5,212 nt of DNA from a bacterium (GCA_021813335.1 JAKALC010000053.1:1-5212), one strand, 5' to 3'. Counted from the stretch's first letter, positions 1 to 4,833 are shown. Program-made: numbers and translations. Notes: a model not told the origin generated them from the sequence alone.

Positions 1-2
1 AC

Positions 3-110
3 ACGCTCTTCGTCTACTACGGCGCCGCCGACAGCGTCGTCGGCGTCGCCAGATTCTCGCTCAAGAAGCTCCTTGCAATCCTCTCCCCCAAAGCGCTCGC
101 CCGGACGTAG
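3..110 (+). CDS. C-terminal end of a GH130-type glycosidase / mannoside phosphorylase (partial)
   Basis: Only the last 35 residues are present; the gene starts left of the window and ends with TAG at 108-110. The fragment begins TLFVYYGAADSVVGVA. The YYGAAD-x-VVG-(V/L)A pattern is the characteristic last beta strand of GH130 five-bladed propeller enzymes, which cleave or phosphorolyse beta-mannosides. A short basic tail follows (RFSLKKLLAILSPKALART), longer than the usual ending just after the LDDLL-like helix. The family assignment rests on this single motif, so substrate and reaction (phosphorylase or hydrolase) cannot be stated. The gene is convergent with the DUF1360 gene, with 81 bases between the two stop codons. 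It has no obvious functional link to the tRNA genes further right. Confidence 0.66.
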   Translation, partial: TLFVYYGAADSVVGVARFSLKKLLAILSPKALART

Positions 111-115
111 AGAGG

Positions 116-131
116 CTCCCCGGACCGGGAG
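116..131 (+). terminator. Weak hairpin just after the GH130-type gene
   Basis: A 5-bp inverted repeat CTCCC / GGGAG encloses a 6-nt loop, starting six bases after the TAG stop of the upstream gene, and is followed by TTGTCC. The position fits a terminator or mRNA 3'-end stabiliser, but the stem is short and there is no real T-tract. Confidence 0.3.
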
Positions 132-175
132 TTGTCCACAAGAAAGCCGAAAAACCCTTACCCTGCAACGAATCC

Positions 176-193
176 GGAAGGACGGTCCTTTTC
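176..193 (+). terminator. Possible rho-independent terminator between convergent genes
   Basis: The plus strand reads GGAAGGACGGTCCTTTTC. The arms AAGGA and TCCTT face a CGG loop, two G·U pairs can extend the stem, and TTTTC follows. It ends at the DUF1360 stop codon on the other strand, as expected for a terminator stopping rightward transcription from the GH130-type gene. The stem is short, so confidence is modest. Confidence 0.4.
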
Positions 194-725
194 AGCAGCG
201 GCCGCTTTCTCCGCCTTTTTCTTTCTCTTTTTCCTCGAGCTTGTCGAGTTCGGCGCGCCAACCGAGAAGATTCGCCGTTATCTGGACGAGGGACCCGACG
301 CCCGCGACCGCGAGCACGAGGAGCACATACCAGGCGGCGGGATACTCGAAATAGAGGTAGGTCACGAGGAGCGCCATCCAGACGCCGAGGCACCACGGGC
401 ACTCCAGAAGCTCGTGGAGCGTTCGGCGAGCGCCGCGCGGAAGGGGCGTGAGCTCGATGAACCGTTCTCCGTTGATCTCGATCTCTTTCTTATCGACGAA
501 GCATTCCCGGCAGAAACGGGTGACTTTGTCGTACGAGAAGAGGCGCACCAGGCGGAAGGTCGCGAGAGCGAGGATGAGAGCGTCGAAGAGCGGGATCGAC
601 GAGGGCCACGAGCCGCGCGTGAAGTAAACCTGCGCCGCAGAAAGGCCGAGCAGTATCGCGAACACGGTGCTGAATAAAAAGTCCCAGAAGTTCTGGTCTT
701 CCTTCGGGCGGACCTGCGGGTGCAT
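192..725 (-). CDS. DUF1360 family integral membrane protein
   Basis: A 177-residue membrane protein of unknown function. The DUF1360 hallmark is seen twice: ALATFRLVRLFSYDKVTRF (about 53-71), matching the family's 'LAxxRxTRLxxxDxVT' segment, and LLECPWCLGVWMALL (106-120), matching its 'CPxCxGxW' segment. Hydrophobic stretches lie at about 14-36, 44-63, 114-127 and 130-152, giving three to four transmembrane helices. The tail (158-172) is highly charged (EKEKEK) and probably cytoplasmic. A second cysteine pair, C72-x-x-C75, precedes a polar loop of about 33 residues before C109-x-x-C112; I do not recall it as a usual family trait. Four cysteines in two CxxC pairs could bind metal or be redox-active, which is inference. 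The start at 725 fits a promoter whose -10 box is 10 nt upstream. It is a separate unit from truB, 199 nt away on the same strand. Confidence 0.8.
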   Translation of the reverse strand: MHPQVRPKEDQNFWDFLFSTVFAILLGLSAAQVYFTRGSWPSSIPLFDALILALATFRLVRLFSYDKVTRFCRECFVDKKEIEINGERFIELTPLPRGARRTLHELLECPWCLGVWMALLVTYLYFEYPAAWYVLLVLAVAGVGSLVQITANLLGWRAELDKLEEKEKEKGGESGRC

Positions 726-735
726 AGACAGATAC

Positions 736-764
736 AGTGTACGGGGGAAAGGCCGCCGCGTGAA
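736..764 (-). promoter_or_regulatory. Promoter of the DUF1360 gene (near-leaderless)
   Basis: On the minus strand a TTCACG -35 (759-764), a 17-nt spacer and a TACACT -10 (736-741) are followed by GTATCTGTCT and then ATG. The -10 ends 10 nt before the start codon, so transcription should begin within a few bases of the ATG and leave no room for a Shine-Dalgarno site. The -10 and following bases (TACACTGTA) closely match the hisS promoter (TATACTGTA). Confidence 0.55.
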
Positions 765-814
765 CCCGCGCTATGCACAATCGAACAGATGCGGATCTAA
801 CCTAGCGAATCGAA

Positions 815-854
815 GCTGCGTTAAGAAAAGACGGCCGTCTCTTCTTAACGCAGC
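815..854 (-). terminator. 40-nt palindrome, probable truB terminator
   Basis: An almost perfect inverted repeat centred between 834 and 835. The outer arms are 13 bp (GCTGCGTTAAGAA with TTCTTAACGCAGC) and the core is AGACGGCCGTCT. The single mismatched position is A·C in plus-strand RNA but G·U in minus-strand RNA, so only the leftward transcript pairs continuously. In that transcript the GC core is followed by TTTTCTT, a terminator-like U-run. It lies 71 bases beyond the truB stop. A smaller hairpin (GCCGG-AGCG-CCGGC, 880-893) lies between truB and this element. The dyad symmetry also leaves a protein-binding site possible. Confidence 0.6.
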
Positions 855-924
855 GCGTAAGCGGGCATCCTGAGGCGCCGCCGGAGCGCCGGCAAGCTGC
901 CCACCAGGAGGATCGGCCCCCGAG

Positions 925-1698
925 CTACCGGAGCGACTTTGCGACGCTGTACTCCCCCACTTTCGTGCGGAGGATATGGAGCGCGAGCGCGGGTACGCCG
1001 AGCCGGGTTCCGAGCTCGCTTGCGATGCTGCGCGCGTAGGTTCCCGAGGAGCAGGATAAGGTGACGGTGGCGCACGGAAACTCGCGCTCGCCCGACGCGC
1101 GCAGATGGCGGCGCCAGAGGCGCAGCGTTTCTTCCTGACGGAAGTCTCCCTGCACTTTCGCGACTCCCTCTTCGATATAAGCCAGGAGCTGCGGCTCTTT
1201 GACTTTGTACATTCCGGCAAGTTCGATGTCGAAGATCGTGACGGTCTTGCGGGGCAGGGCGAAAGAACCGAGCGCGTTCTCGCGCGCCCACTGGAATAGC
1301 GACTTCCCTTCGACGGTCTTCGACGAGAACGGCGGATATTCCTGCGAAACTTTGCCGCGGAATTCATTGAGTCCCGCCTCGACGAGCGGCCGGCAGACCT
1401 TGTCTTCACCGCCCGTCTGCATCACCTTGCCCAAGACGTCGTAGGTATCGGTCGAGAAGCCGAAGAGGATATCGAGCGTGTATTCCTTCGAAAGGTCGAG
1501 CCAGGCCTCGTGGCGCGAATTCTCGGCGCCCACGAGGCAGAGGAGCACTCCCTCGGCCATAGGGTCGAGCCTTCCGGCATAGGAAAGAACTTCGTACTGG
1601 TATTGCGGCTTTTGCGCCCGCAGGCGTTCAAGCCGCTCCCGCGGGGTTTCGCCGAGCCGCTTGTAGAGATTGACGACCTGTCCGCCAAGAGGATTCAT
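925..1698 (-). CDS. truB: tRNA pseudouridine(55) synthase TruB
   Basis: TruB isomerises U55 of the tRNA T-loop to pseudouridine in the cytoplasm. The 257-residue product shows the family's motifs in order. YAGRLDPMAEGVL (40-52) carries the probable catalytic D45. KEYTLDILFGFSTDTYDVLGKV (71-92) holds the conserved active-site tyrosine Y73 and the TDT-x-D-x-x-G block. YPPFSSKTVEGKSLFQWAR corresponds to the usual 'PPxYSAxKxxGxxxYxxAR'. CSSGTYARSIASELGTRLGVPALALHILRTKVGEYS near the C-terminus corresponds to 'CSxGTYIRxLxxDLGxxLGxxAxxxxLRRTxxGxF'. It ends soon after, so there is no C-terminal PUA-like domain as in longer TruBs (E. coli about 314 residues). The N-terminus VVNLYKRLGETPRERLERLR replaces the common 'KPxGxTSxxxVxxVR', a form I associate with CPR bacteria. 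It is divergent from hisS across 38 bp; a weak GGAAA (1705-1709) precedes the ATG. Confidence 0.93.
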   Translation of the reverse strand: MNPLGGQVVNLYKRLGETPRERLERLRAQKPQYQYEVLSYAGRLDPMAEGVLLCLVGAENSRHEAWLDLSKEYTLDILFGFSTDTYDVLGKVMQTGGEDKVCRPLVEAGLNEFRGKVSQEYPPFSSKTVEGKSLFQWARENALGSFALPRKTVTIFDIELAGMYKVKEPQLLAYIEEGVAKVQGDFRQEETLRLWRRHLRASGEREFPCATVTLSCSSGTYARSIASELGTRLGVPALALHILRTKVGEYSVAKSLR

Positions 1699-1718
1699 AA
1701 CGTTTTTCCGGCGCGTTC

Positions 1719-1736
1719 TGCTATACTGTAGTTGAT
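1719..1736 (+). promoter_or_regulatory. hisS promoter, extended -10, near-leaderless
   Basis: TGCTATACT (1719-1727) is an extended -10 element (TGn plus TATACT at 1722-1727). Only nine bases, GTAGTTGAT, separate it from the hisS ATG at 1737, so the expected transcription start is within about three bases of the start codon and there is no Shine-Dalgarno site. No good -35 is visible near 1699-1704, which the extended -10 may compensate. The 11-mer TGCTATACTGT recurs exactly at 3590-3600. Confidence 0.65.
1720..1730 (-). promoter_or_regulatory. Candidate truB promoter overlapping the hisS -10 box
   Basis: The intergenic region is only 38 bp, so the truB promoter must lie within it or inside the hisS 5' end. 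The minus strand reads CTACAGTATAGC here, offering TACAGT (1725-1730) or TATAGC (1720-1725) as -10 boxes and a leader of about 15-25 nt. Both are weak matches and overlap the hisS -10 on the opposite strand. Confidence 0.3.
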
Positions 1737-2981
1737 ATGGCCCAAAAAGGGAAACTTTCGACCGAGGCGTACAAAGGCGTCCGGGATTTCTATCCGGAAG
1801 ACGAGGCCGTGCAGAAGTACCTGTTCGCGACGATGCGCGGCGCCGTCGAAAAGTTCGGCTACGCCGAGTACCACGCGTCCATCCTCGAGCCCGCGGAGCT
1901 CTACCGCGGCAAGACGAGCGAAGAGATCGTGAGCGAGCAGACCTACACCTTCGTCGATCGCGGCGAGCGCGAAGTGACGCTACGCCCCGAAATGACGCCG
2001 ACTATCGCGCGTATGGTCGCCGCGAAGCGGCGCGAACTCTCCTTCCCTCTGCGGTGGTACTCCATTCCGAACGTTTTCCGCTATGAAAGGCCGCAGCGCG
2101 GCCGCCTGCGCGAGCACTGGCAGCTCAATGTCGATCTTTTCGGCTCCGCTTCCCCGTCGGCCGACGCGGAAATCATCGCCGTCGCGCACGCGGTGATGAA
2201 GGCGTTCGGCGCGTCGGAGAGCGATTTCGAGATACGCATCGGGAGCCGCGCCTTCCTGAACGCGCTCGCGGAGAAGGCCGGACTATCCTCGGAGAAGCGG
2301 GAGCAGCTGCTCCGCCTCCTCGATCGCCGCGCGAAGATATCTGCGGAGGAGTTCGAGAAGGGCCTCGCGGCGCTCGGCGTGCCGCCCGAAGCTTTTTCGG
2401 CGCCGGCAGCGCCCGACGACGTGCGAAGTCTCGTCGCGGCACTGCAGGATCTCGGCATCGGCAACGCGCGGTTCGACGCCGGCATCGTCCGCGGCTTCGA
2501 GTACTACACCGGCACGGTCTTCGAGGTGTACGACACGCGCCCCGAGAACAACCGCTCGCTCTTCGGCGGAGGCCGCTACGACAACCTGCTCCAGCTCTTC
2601 GGCGAGGAACCCGTACCCGCGGCCGGCTTCGGTATGGGCGACGTAACGATGCGCGATTTTCTCTCGGTGCGCGGCCGCATCCCTCCCTACGCGCCTCCGA
2701 CCAAGGCGTACCTCGCGGTCACGTCGGCAGAGCTCGTCCCCGAAGCGATGCGGCTCGCAGCGGAGCTCCGTGCGCACGGCGTCAATGCCGCCGTCGATCT
2801 CGGCGACCGCAAGCTCGGCGACCAGATAAAGAACGCCGACCGGCAGCGCATTCCGTACCTTATCGTCGTCGGCGAGGACGAGCTGCGCTCCGGAGAGTTC
2901 GCAGTCCGCACCCTGGCGACCCGGGCGGAAGCCACCCTCTCGAGGACCGAGCTCGGCTCATTTTTCCTGAACCTCCCATGA
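1737..2981 (+). CDS. hisS: Histidine--tRNA ligase (HisRS)
   Basis: A class II aminoacyl-tRNA synthetase that charges tRNA-His using ATP; 414 residues, normal for bacterial HisRS. Visible elements: KGVRDFYP near the N-terminus (13-20); TLRPEMTPTIARMV (81-94); class II motif 2, FRYERPQRGRLREHWQLNVDLFG (114-136), with ATP-binding R115; the HisRS-specific signature VRGFEYYTGTVFE (251-263), whose R252 corresponds to the histidine-activating arginine of the family; GGGRYDNLL (277-285); and a motif 3 region AAGFGMGDVTM (296-306 approx.). A C-terminal anticodon-binding domain follows (about 322-414; GVNAAVDLGDRKLGDQIKNAD). Motif 3 has GDVTM where many bacterial enzymes have GLERL, so the usual arginine is missing; similar GDxV forms occur in some other HisRS lineages. 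The last codons overlap the next gene by four bases. Confidence 0.96.
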   Translation: MAQKGKLSTEAYKGVRDFYPEDEAVQKYLFATMRGAVEKFGYAEYHASILEPAELYRGKTSEEIVSEQTYTFVDRGEREVTLRPEMTPTIARMVAAKRRELSFPLRWYSIPNVFRYERPQRGRLREHWQLNVDLFGSASPSADAEIIAVAHAVMKAFGASESDFEIRIGSRAFLNALAEKAGLSSEKREQLLRLLDRRAKISAEEFEKGLAALGVPPEAFSAPAAPDDVRSLVAALQDLGIGNARFDAGIVRGFEYYTGTVFEVYDTRPENNRSLFGGGRYDNLLQLFGEEPVPAAGFGMGDVTMRDFLSVRGRIPPYAPPTKAYLAVTSAELVPEAMRLAAELRAHGVNAAVDLGDRKLGDQIKNADRQRIPYLIVVGEDELRSGEFAVRTLATRAEATLSRTELGSFFLNLP

Positions 2982-3571
2982 CCCCCCCGAAACGGCCGGT
3001 GCGGAAAATAACCCTCGATATCGAGACGACCGGAGAGTTCGGACCCAACAACGACGTCCTCGCGCTCGATCTCGCCATCGCCTGCATCCACGATTCGGCG
3101 ACCGGGGAATATTCGAGCTTCACCCAGGAAGAGCTGCCTCGCTTGTGGCCCATCCTTGAGAGCGCCGATCTCCTCATCGGCTATAACAGCGACCATTTCG
3201 ATATCCCTATCCTCAACAAATATTACTCGGGTGATCTCACCCATATCCGCAGCATCGACCTCCTCAAGGAGGTCCGGGCGGTTCTGGGACGGCGGCTTCG
3301 GATGGACAATATCGCCGAAGCGACGCTTGGAAAGAAAAAGAGCGGCAACGGCGCGCAGGCCGTCAAATGGTGGAATGAGGGCCGCTTCGACGAGGTGCGC
3401 GCCTACTGCATCGACGATGTCCGCATCACGCTGGAGCTTTACGACTATGTCCGCGCGCACGGCTCGCTCCGCTATACCGATTACGACGGCGTCCGGGAAA
3501 TAAAGATACGGGCCGCCGACTGGGAAAAACCCCAGGATGCGGGCGCGCTCACCCATACGCTCCCCTTCTGA
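2978..3571 (+). CDS. RNase H-like DEDDy 3'-5' exonuclease family protein
   Basis: A 197-residue protein with the three exonuclease motifs of the DEDD superfamily. Exo I is LDIET (13-17, D14 and E16). Exo II is GYNSDHFDIPIL (68-79, with N70 and D75 as the likely motif residues). Exo III is YCIDDVRIT (143-151, Y143-x3-D147), the DEDDy arrangement. The fold resembles the YprB-type/predicted 3'-5' exonuclease families (RNase_H_2-like) that use two metal ions to trim nucleic acid. The protein is essentially one domain, with no helicase or polymerase attached. KSGNGAQAVKWWNEGRFDEV (121-140) matches the segment before Exo III in this group. Its ATG overlaps the hisS stop (ATGA), so translation is probably coupled to hisS. 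Whether it acts on RNA or DNA cannot be read from the sequence. Confidence 0.82.
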   Translation: MTPPKRPVRKITLDIETTGEFGPNNDVLALDLAIACIHDSATGEYSSFTQEELPRLWPILESADLLIGYNSDHFDIPILNKYYSGDLTHIRSIDLLKEVRAVLGRRLRMDNIAEATLGKKKSGNGAQAVKWWNEGRFDEVRAYCIDDVRITLELYDYVRAHGSLRYTDYDGVREIKIRAADWEKPQDAGALTHTLPF

Positions 3572-3573
3572 AC

Positions 3574-3587
3574 CGGCGCCTGCGCCG
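3574..3587 (+). repeat. Small GC hairpin between the exonuclease gene and the next promoter
   Basis: CGGCGC-CT-GCGCCG lies two bases after the exonuclease gene's TGA and just before the TGCTATACT promoter element. There is no T-tract, so it could at most be a weak 3'-end hairpin of the hisS operon. It also falls in the -35/spacer region of the downstream promoter. Confidence 0.35.
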
Positions 3588-3589
3588 TA

Positions 3590-3600
3590 TGCTATACTGT
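3590..3600 (+). promoter_or_regulatory. Promoter of the DsbA-like gene (extended -10)
   Basis: TGCTATACT (3590-3598) is an extended -10 identical to that of hisS; the identity continues through GT to 3600. No clear -35 is seen. Transcription from about 3605 would give a leader of roughly 88 nt before the ATG at 3693, unlike the near-leaderless hisS and DUF1360 arrangements. Confidence 0.6.
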
Positions 3601-3630
3601 GGGACGGAGTCGGTTCGCTGCGAAGGCCTT

Positions 3631-3652
3631 GTCCGGGGCTTGTCCCGGGGAC
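3631..3652 (+). repeat. GC-rich hairpin in the DsbA-like gene leader, REP-like
   Basis: GTCCGGG / CCCGGGGAC form a 7-bp stem (GTCC with GGAC, GGG with CCC) with a 2-nt bulge and the loop GCTTGT. The element lies in the untranslated leader, about 40 bases before the ATG. Read through in frame it would give CPGLVPGTC, which resembles dispersed palindromic repeats of the 'CCGGGCTTGTCCCGG' kind known in other bacteria. Whether it is dispersed in this genome cannot be seen from one copy. Confidence 0.4.
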
Positions 3653-3692
3653 CTGCCGCGTTTTATTCGCCTTATCGGCATCATTTCCATTT

Positions 3693-4409
3693 ATGAAAAG
3701 CCACTACGTTCTCCCGGTGTCCATCGTTATCGTCGGCGCCCTTATCGCCGGCGCGATCTTTCTCGTGAGCCGCGGCCCGGGGCCGAGCGGCACGGGTCCC
3801 GCCGCCGCCGTGCGGCCAGTCGATCAGACCGACCACATCTTCGGCAACCCGAACGCCCCGGTCAAGATCGTCGAGTATGCCGATCTCGAATGCCCCTTCT
3901 GCAAGGATTTCCAATCGACGATGGACCAGCTTATGCAGTACTACGGCCCGTCGGGCAAGGTCGCGTGGGTGTTCCGCAATTTCCCGCTGACGCAGCTGCA
4001 CTCGAAGGCGCCCGAAGAAGCGCAGGCGGCTGAGTGCGCCGCGGCGCAGGGCGGAAGCAGCGCGTTCTTCAAGTTCATCGACAAGGTGTACTCGGTGACT
4101 CCGGGCGACAACGGCCTCGACCTGGCGCAGCTTCCCTCCATCGCTCAAGAAGTCGGCCTCGACGGGGCGAAGCTCTCGCAGTGCCTCGCGGCGAACACGT
4201 ATGCCGCCAAGGTGGAGAGCGACTACAACGAGGCGATCGCCGAAGGCGCCCAGGGGACGCCGCACATCGTCATTATGACGTCCGCGGGCGAAGTCCTCTC
4301 GCTCGACGGCAATCAGCCCTACTCTTCGATGCGCGCTGCGGTCGACCAGGTCCTCTCGGCCATCGGCGAATCGGTCGGGACGACGACCTCGGGAACGACG
4401 GCCCGATAG
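3693..4409 (+). CDS. Membrane-anchored DsbA-like thioredoxin-fold protein
   Basis: A 238-residue extracytoplasmic thiol oxidoreductase, probably making or isomerising disulfides in exported proteins. Residues 1-5 are polar/basic, 6-26 form one hydrophobic helix (a signal anchor with no clear cleavage site), and a Gly/Pro/Ala linker runs to about 42. The thioredoxin-like domain starts at DHIFGNPNAPVKIVEYADLECPFCKDF, with the redox motif C67-P-F-C70. The cis-proline loop is GTPHIVI (T189-P190). C114 and C164 match a second cysteine pair often seen in Thioredoxin_4/BdbD-like proteins and may form a structural disulfide. The end is a low-complexity tail, GTTTSGTTAR. The start was chosen at MKSHY because the signal anchor begins there and the promoter at 3590 excludes upstream in-frame codons. 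No Shine-Dalgarno site is evident. No DsbB or VKOR partner is in the window. Confidence 0.9.
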   Translation: MKSHYVLPVSIVIVGALIAGAIFLVSRGPGPSGTGPAAAVRPVDQTDHIFGNPNAPVKIVEYADLECPFCKDFQSTMDQLMQYYGPSGKVAWVFRNFPLTQLHSKAPEEAQAAECAAAQGGSSAFFKFIDKVYSVTPGDNGLDLAQLPSIAQEVGLDGAKLSQCLAANTYAAKVESDYNEAIAEGAQGTPHIVIMTSAGEVLSLDGNQPYSSMRAAVDQVLSAIGESVGTTTSGTTAR

Positions 4410-4427
4410 AACCTTCGGATAGAAAAG

Positions 4428-4461
4428 CGGCGCGAATGGTCCCGAGGGACCATTCGCGCCG
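4428..4461. terminator. Strong 34-nt inverted repeat between convergent genes, bidirectional terminator
   Basis: Arms of 16 bases (CGGCGCGAATGGTCCC and its exact complement) flank GA, giving about 15 bp with a CGAG tetraloop. It lies 18 bases after the DsbA-like gene's stop and abuts the TAA of the leftward gene. On the minus strand it is followed by CTTTTCTATC, a usable U-run; on the plus strand only by TTAGCG. It is thus a better intrinsic terminator for the leftward genes but probably serves both. Confidence 0.75.
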
Positions 4462-4749
4462 TTAGCGTGTGAGAACCGCCCCGTCCGCTTCTTCGATGCT
4501 GACAAGGAAGTAGTATGCGACTTCCTCTCCGCGAGGGATGCCCGCAAACACGTGGGCGTAGCGGACTCCGCTCGGATGCTCGACCTTCCGGTAGGTCGAC
4601 CAGGTCCCCGCTTCGAAGACCCTCTTCACCCACGGGCCGTGTTCGCCCGCGCCGACGGGAAGGCAGTCGGCGACGAGGGGCTTTGAAAAACGGTAGGTCT
4701 TGCCGCGCTGAAAGTCAGGCGGCTTCGATACGCTGCTCTGTTCGACCAT
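4462..4749 (-). CDS. Small protein of unknown function (95 aa)
   Basis: I do not recognise this protein. It has no signal peptide or membrane helix and looks soluble. After a polar N-terminus (1-15), short alternating hydrophobic stretches suggest a small beta-rich fold: KTYRFSKPLVADCLPV, PWVKRVFEAGTWSTYRKV, VRYAHVFAGI and EVAYYFLVSIEEADGAVLT. There is one cysteine (C29) and no obvious catalytic triad or nucleic-acid-binding motif. It is supported as a real gene by a strong Shine-Dalgarno sequence, a plausible promoter and a terminator directly at its stop. It lies 84 bases downstream of the nuclease gene on the same strand, so it could be co-transcribed with it or expressed from its own promoter. 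A regulatory or accessory role for the nuclease would be speculation. Confidence 0.72.
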   Translation of the reverse strand: MVEQSSVSKPPDFQRGKTYRFSKPLVADCLPVGAGEHGPWVKRVFEAGTWSTYRKVEHPSGVRYAHVFAGIPRGEEVAYYFLVSIEEADGAVLTR

Positions 4750-4756
4750 ATGACCT

Positions 4757-4762
4757 CTCCTT
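4757..4762 (-). promoter_or_regulatory. Strong Shine-Dalgarno site of the 95-aa gene
   Basis: On the minus strand AAGGAG (4757-4762) lies 7 nt before the ATG at 4749 and is extended by AGG. It fixes the start codon. No comparable site precedes hisS, the DUF1360 gene or the DsbA-like gene. Confidence 0.75.
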
Positions 4763-4795
4763 GGGGTAATGGCGATTATGTCCTGCTCCGAATAC

Positions 4796-4823
4796 GGTAT
4801 ACCCGAGCCGCTGTTTTTTGCAA
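4796..4823 (-). promoter_or_regulatory. Candidate promoter of the 95-aa gene
   Basis: On the minus strand TTGCAA (4818-4823), a 16-nt spacer and TATACC (4796-4801) resemble a sigma-70 promoter, giving a leader of about 40 nt that contains the Shine-Dalgarno site. An alternative -10 is CATAAT at 4775-4780, without a good -35. Both lie in the 84-bp gap after the nuclease gene. Confidence 0.45.
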
Positions 4824-4833
4824 ATCGCCGCAG

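Noticed and set aside
132..677. 181-codon open frame on the plus strand opposite the DUF1360 gene
   Set aside because: It is antisense to a well-supported membrane protein, and its translation is a charge-rich string without family motifs, as expected from GC-rich antisense frames.
726..924. Possible tRNA or small RNA gene in the 199-nt gap between truB and the DUF1360 gene
   Set aside because: GGGTTCACGCGG on the minus strand looks a little like a T-arm, but no acceptor pairing or cloverleaf can be built around it. The gap is adequately explained by hairpins and a promoter.
2687..3556. 289-codon open frame on the minus strand opposite hisS and the exonuclease gene
   Set aside because: It spans two motif-bearing genes antisense, including their overlap, and shows no recognisable domain of its own; it is a GC-driven shadow frame.
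3537..3692. 52-codon N-terminal extension of the DsbA-like protein
   Set aside because: The frame is open, but it would start inside the exonuclease gene, run through the promoter and the hairpin, and put a Pro/Arg-rich stretch in front of a normal signal anchor.
3681..4547. 288-codon open frame on the minus strand opposite the DsbA-like gene
   Set aside because: It crosses the strong inverted repeat at 4428-4461 and the end of the 95-aa gene, and its translation is Arg-rich low-complexity sequence. The plus-strand gene has clear CPFC and TP motifs.
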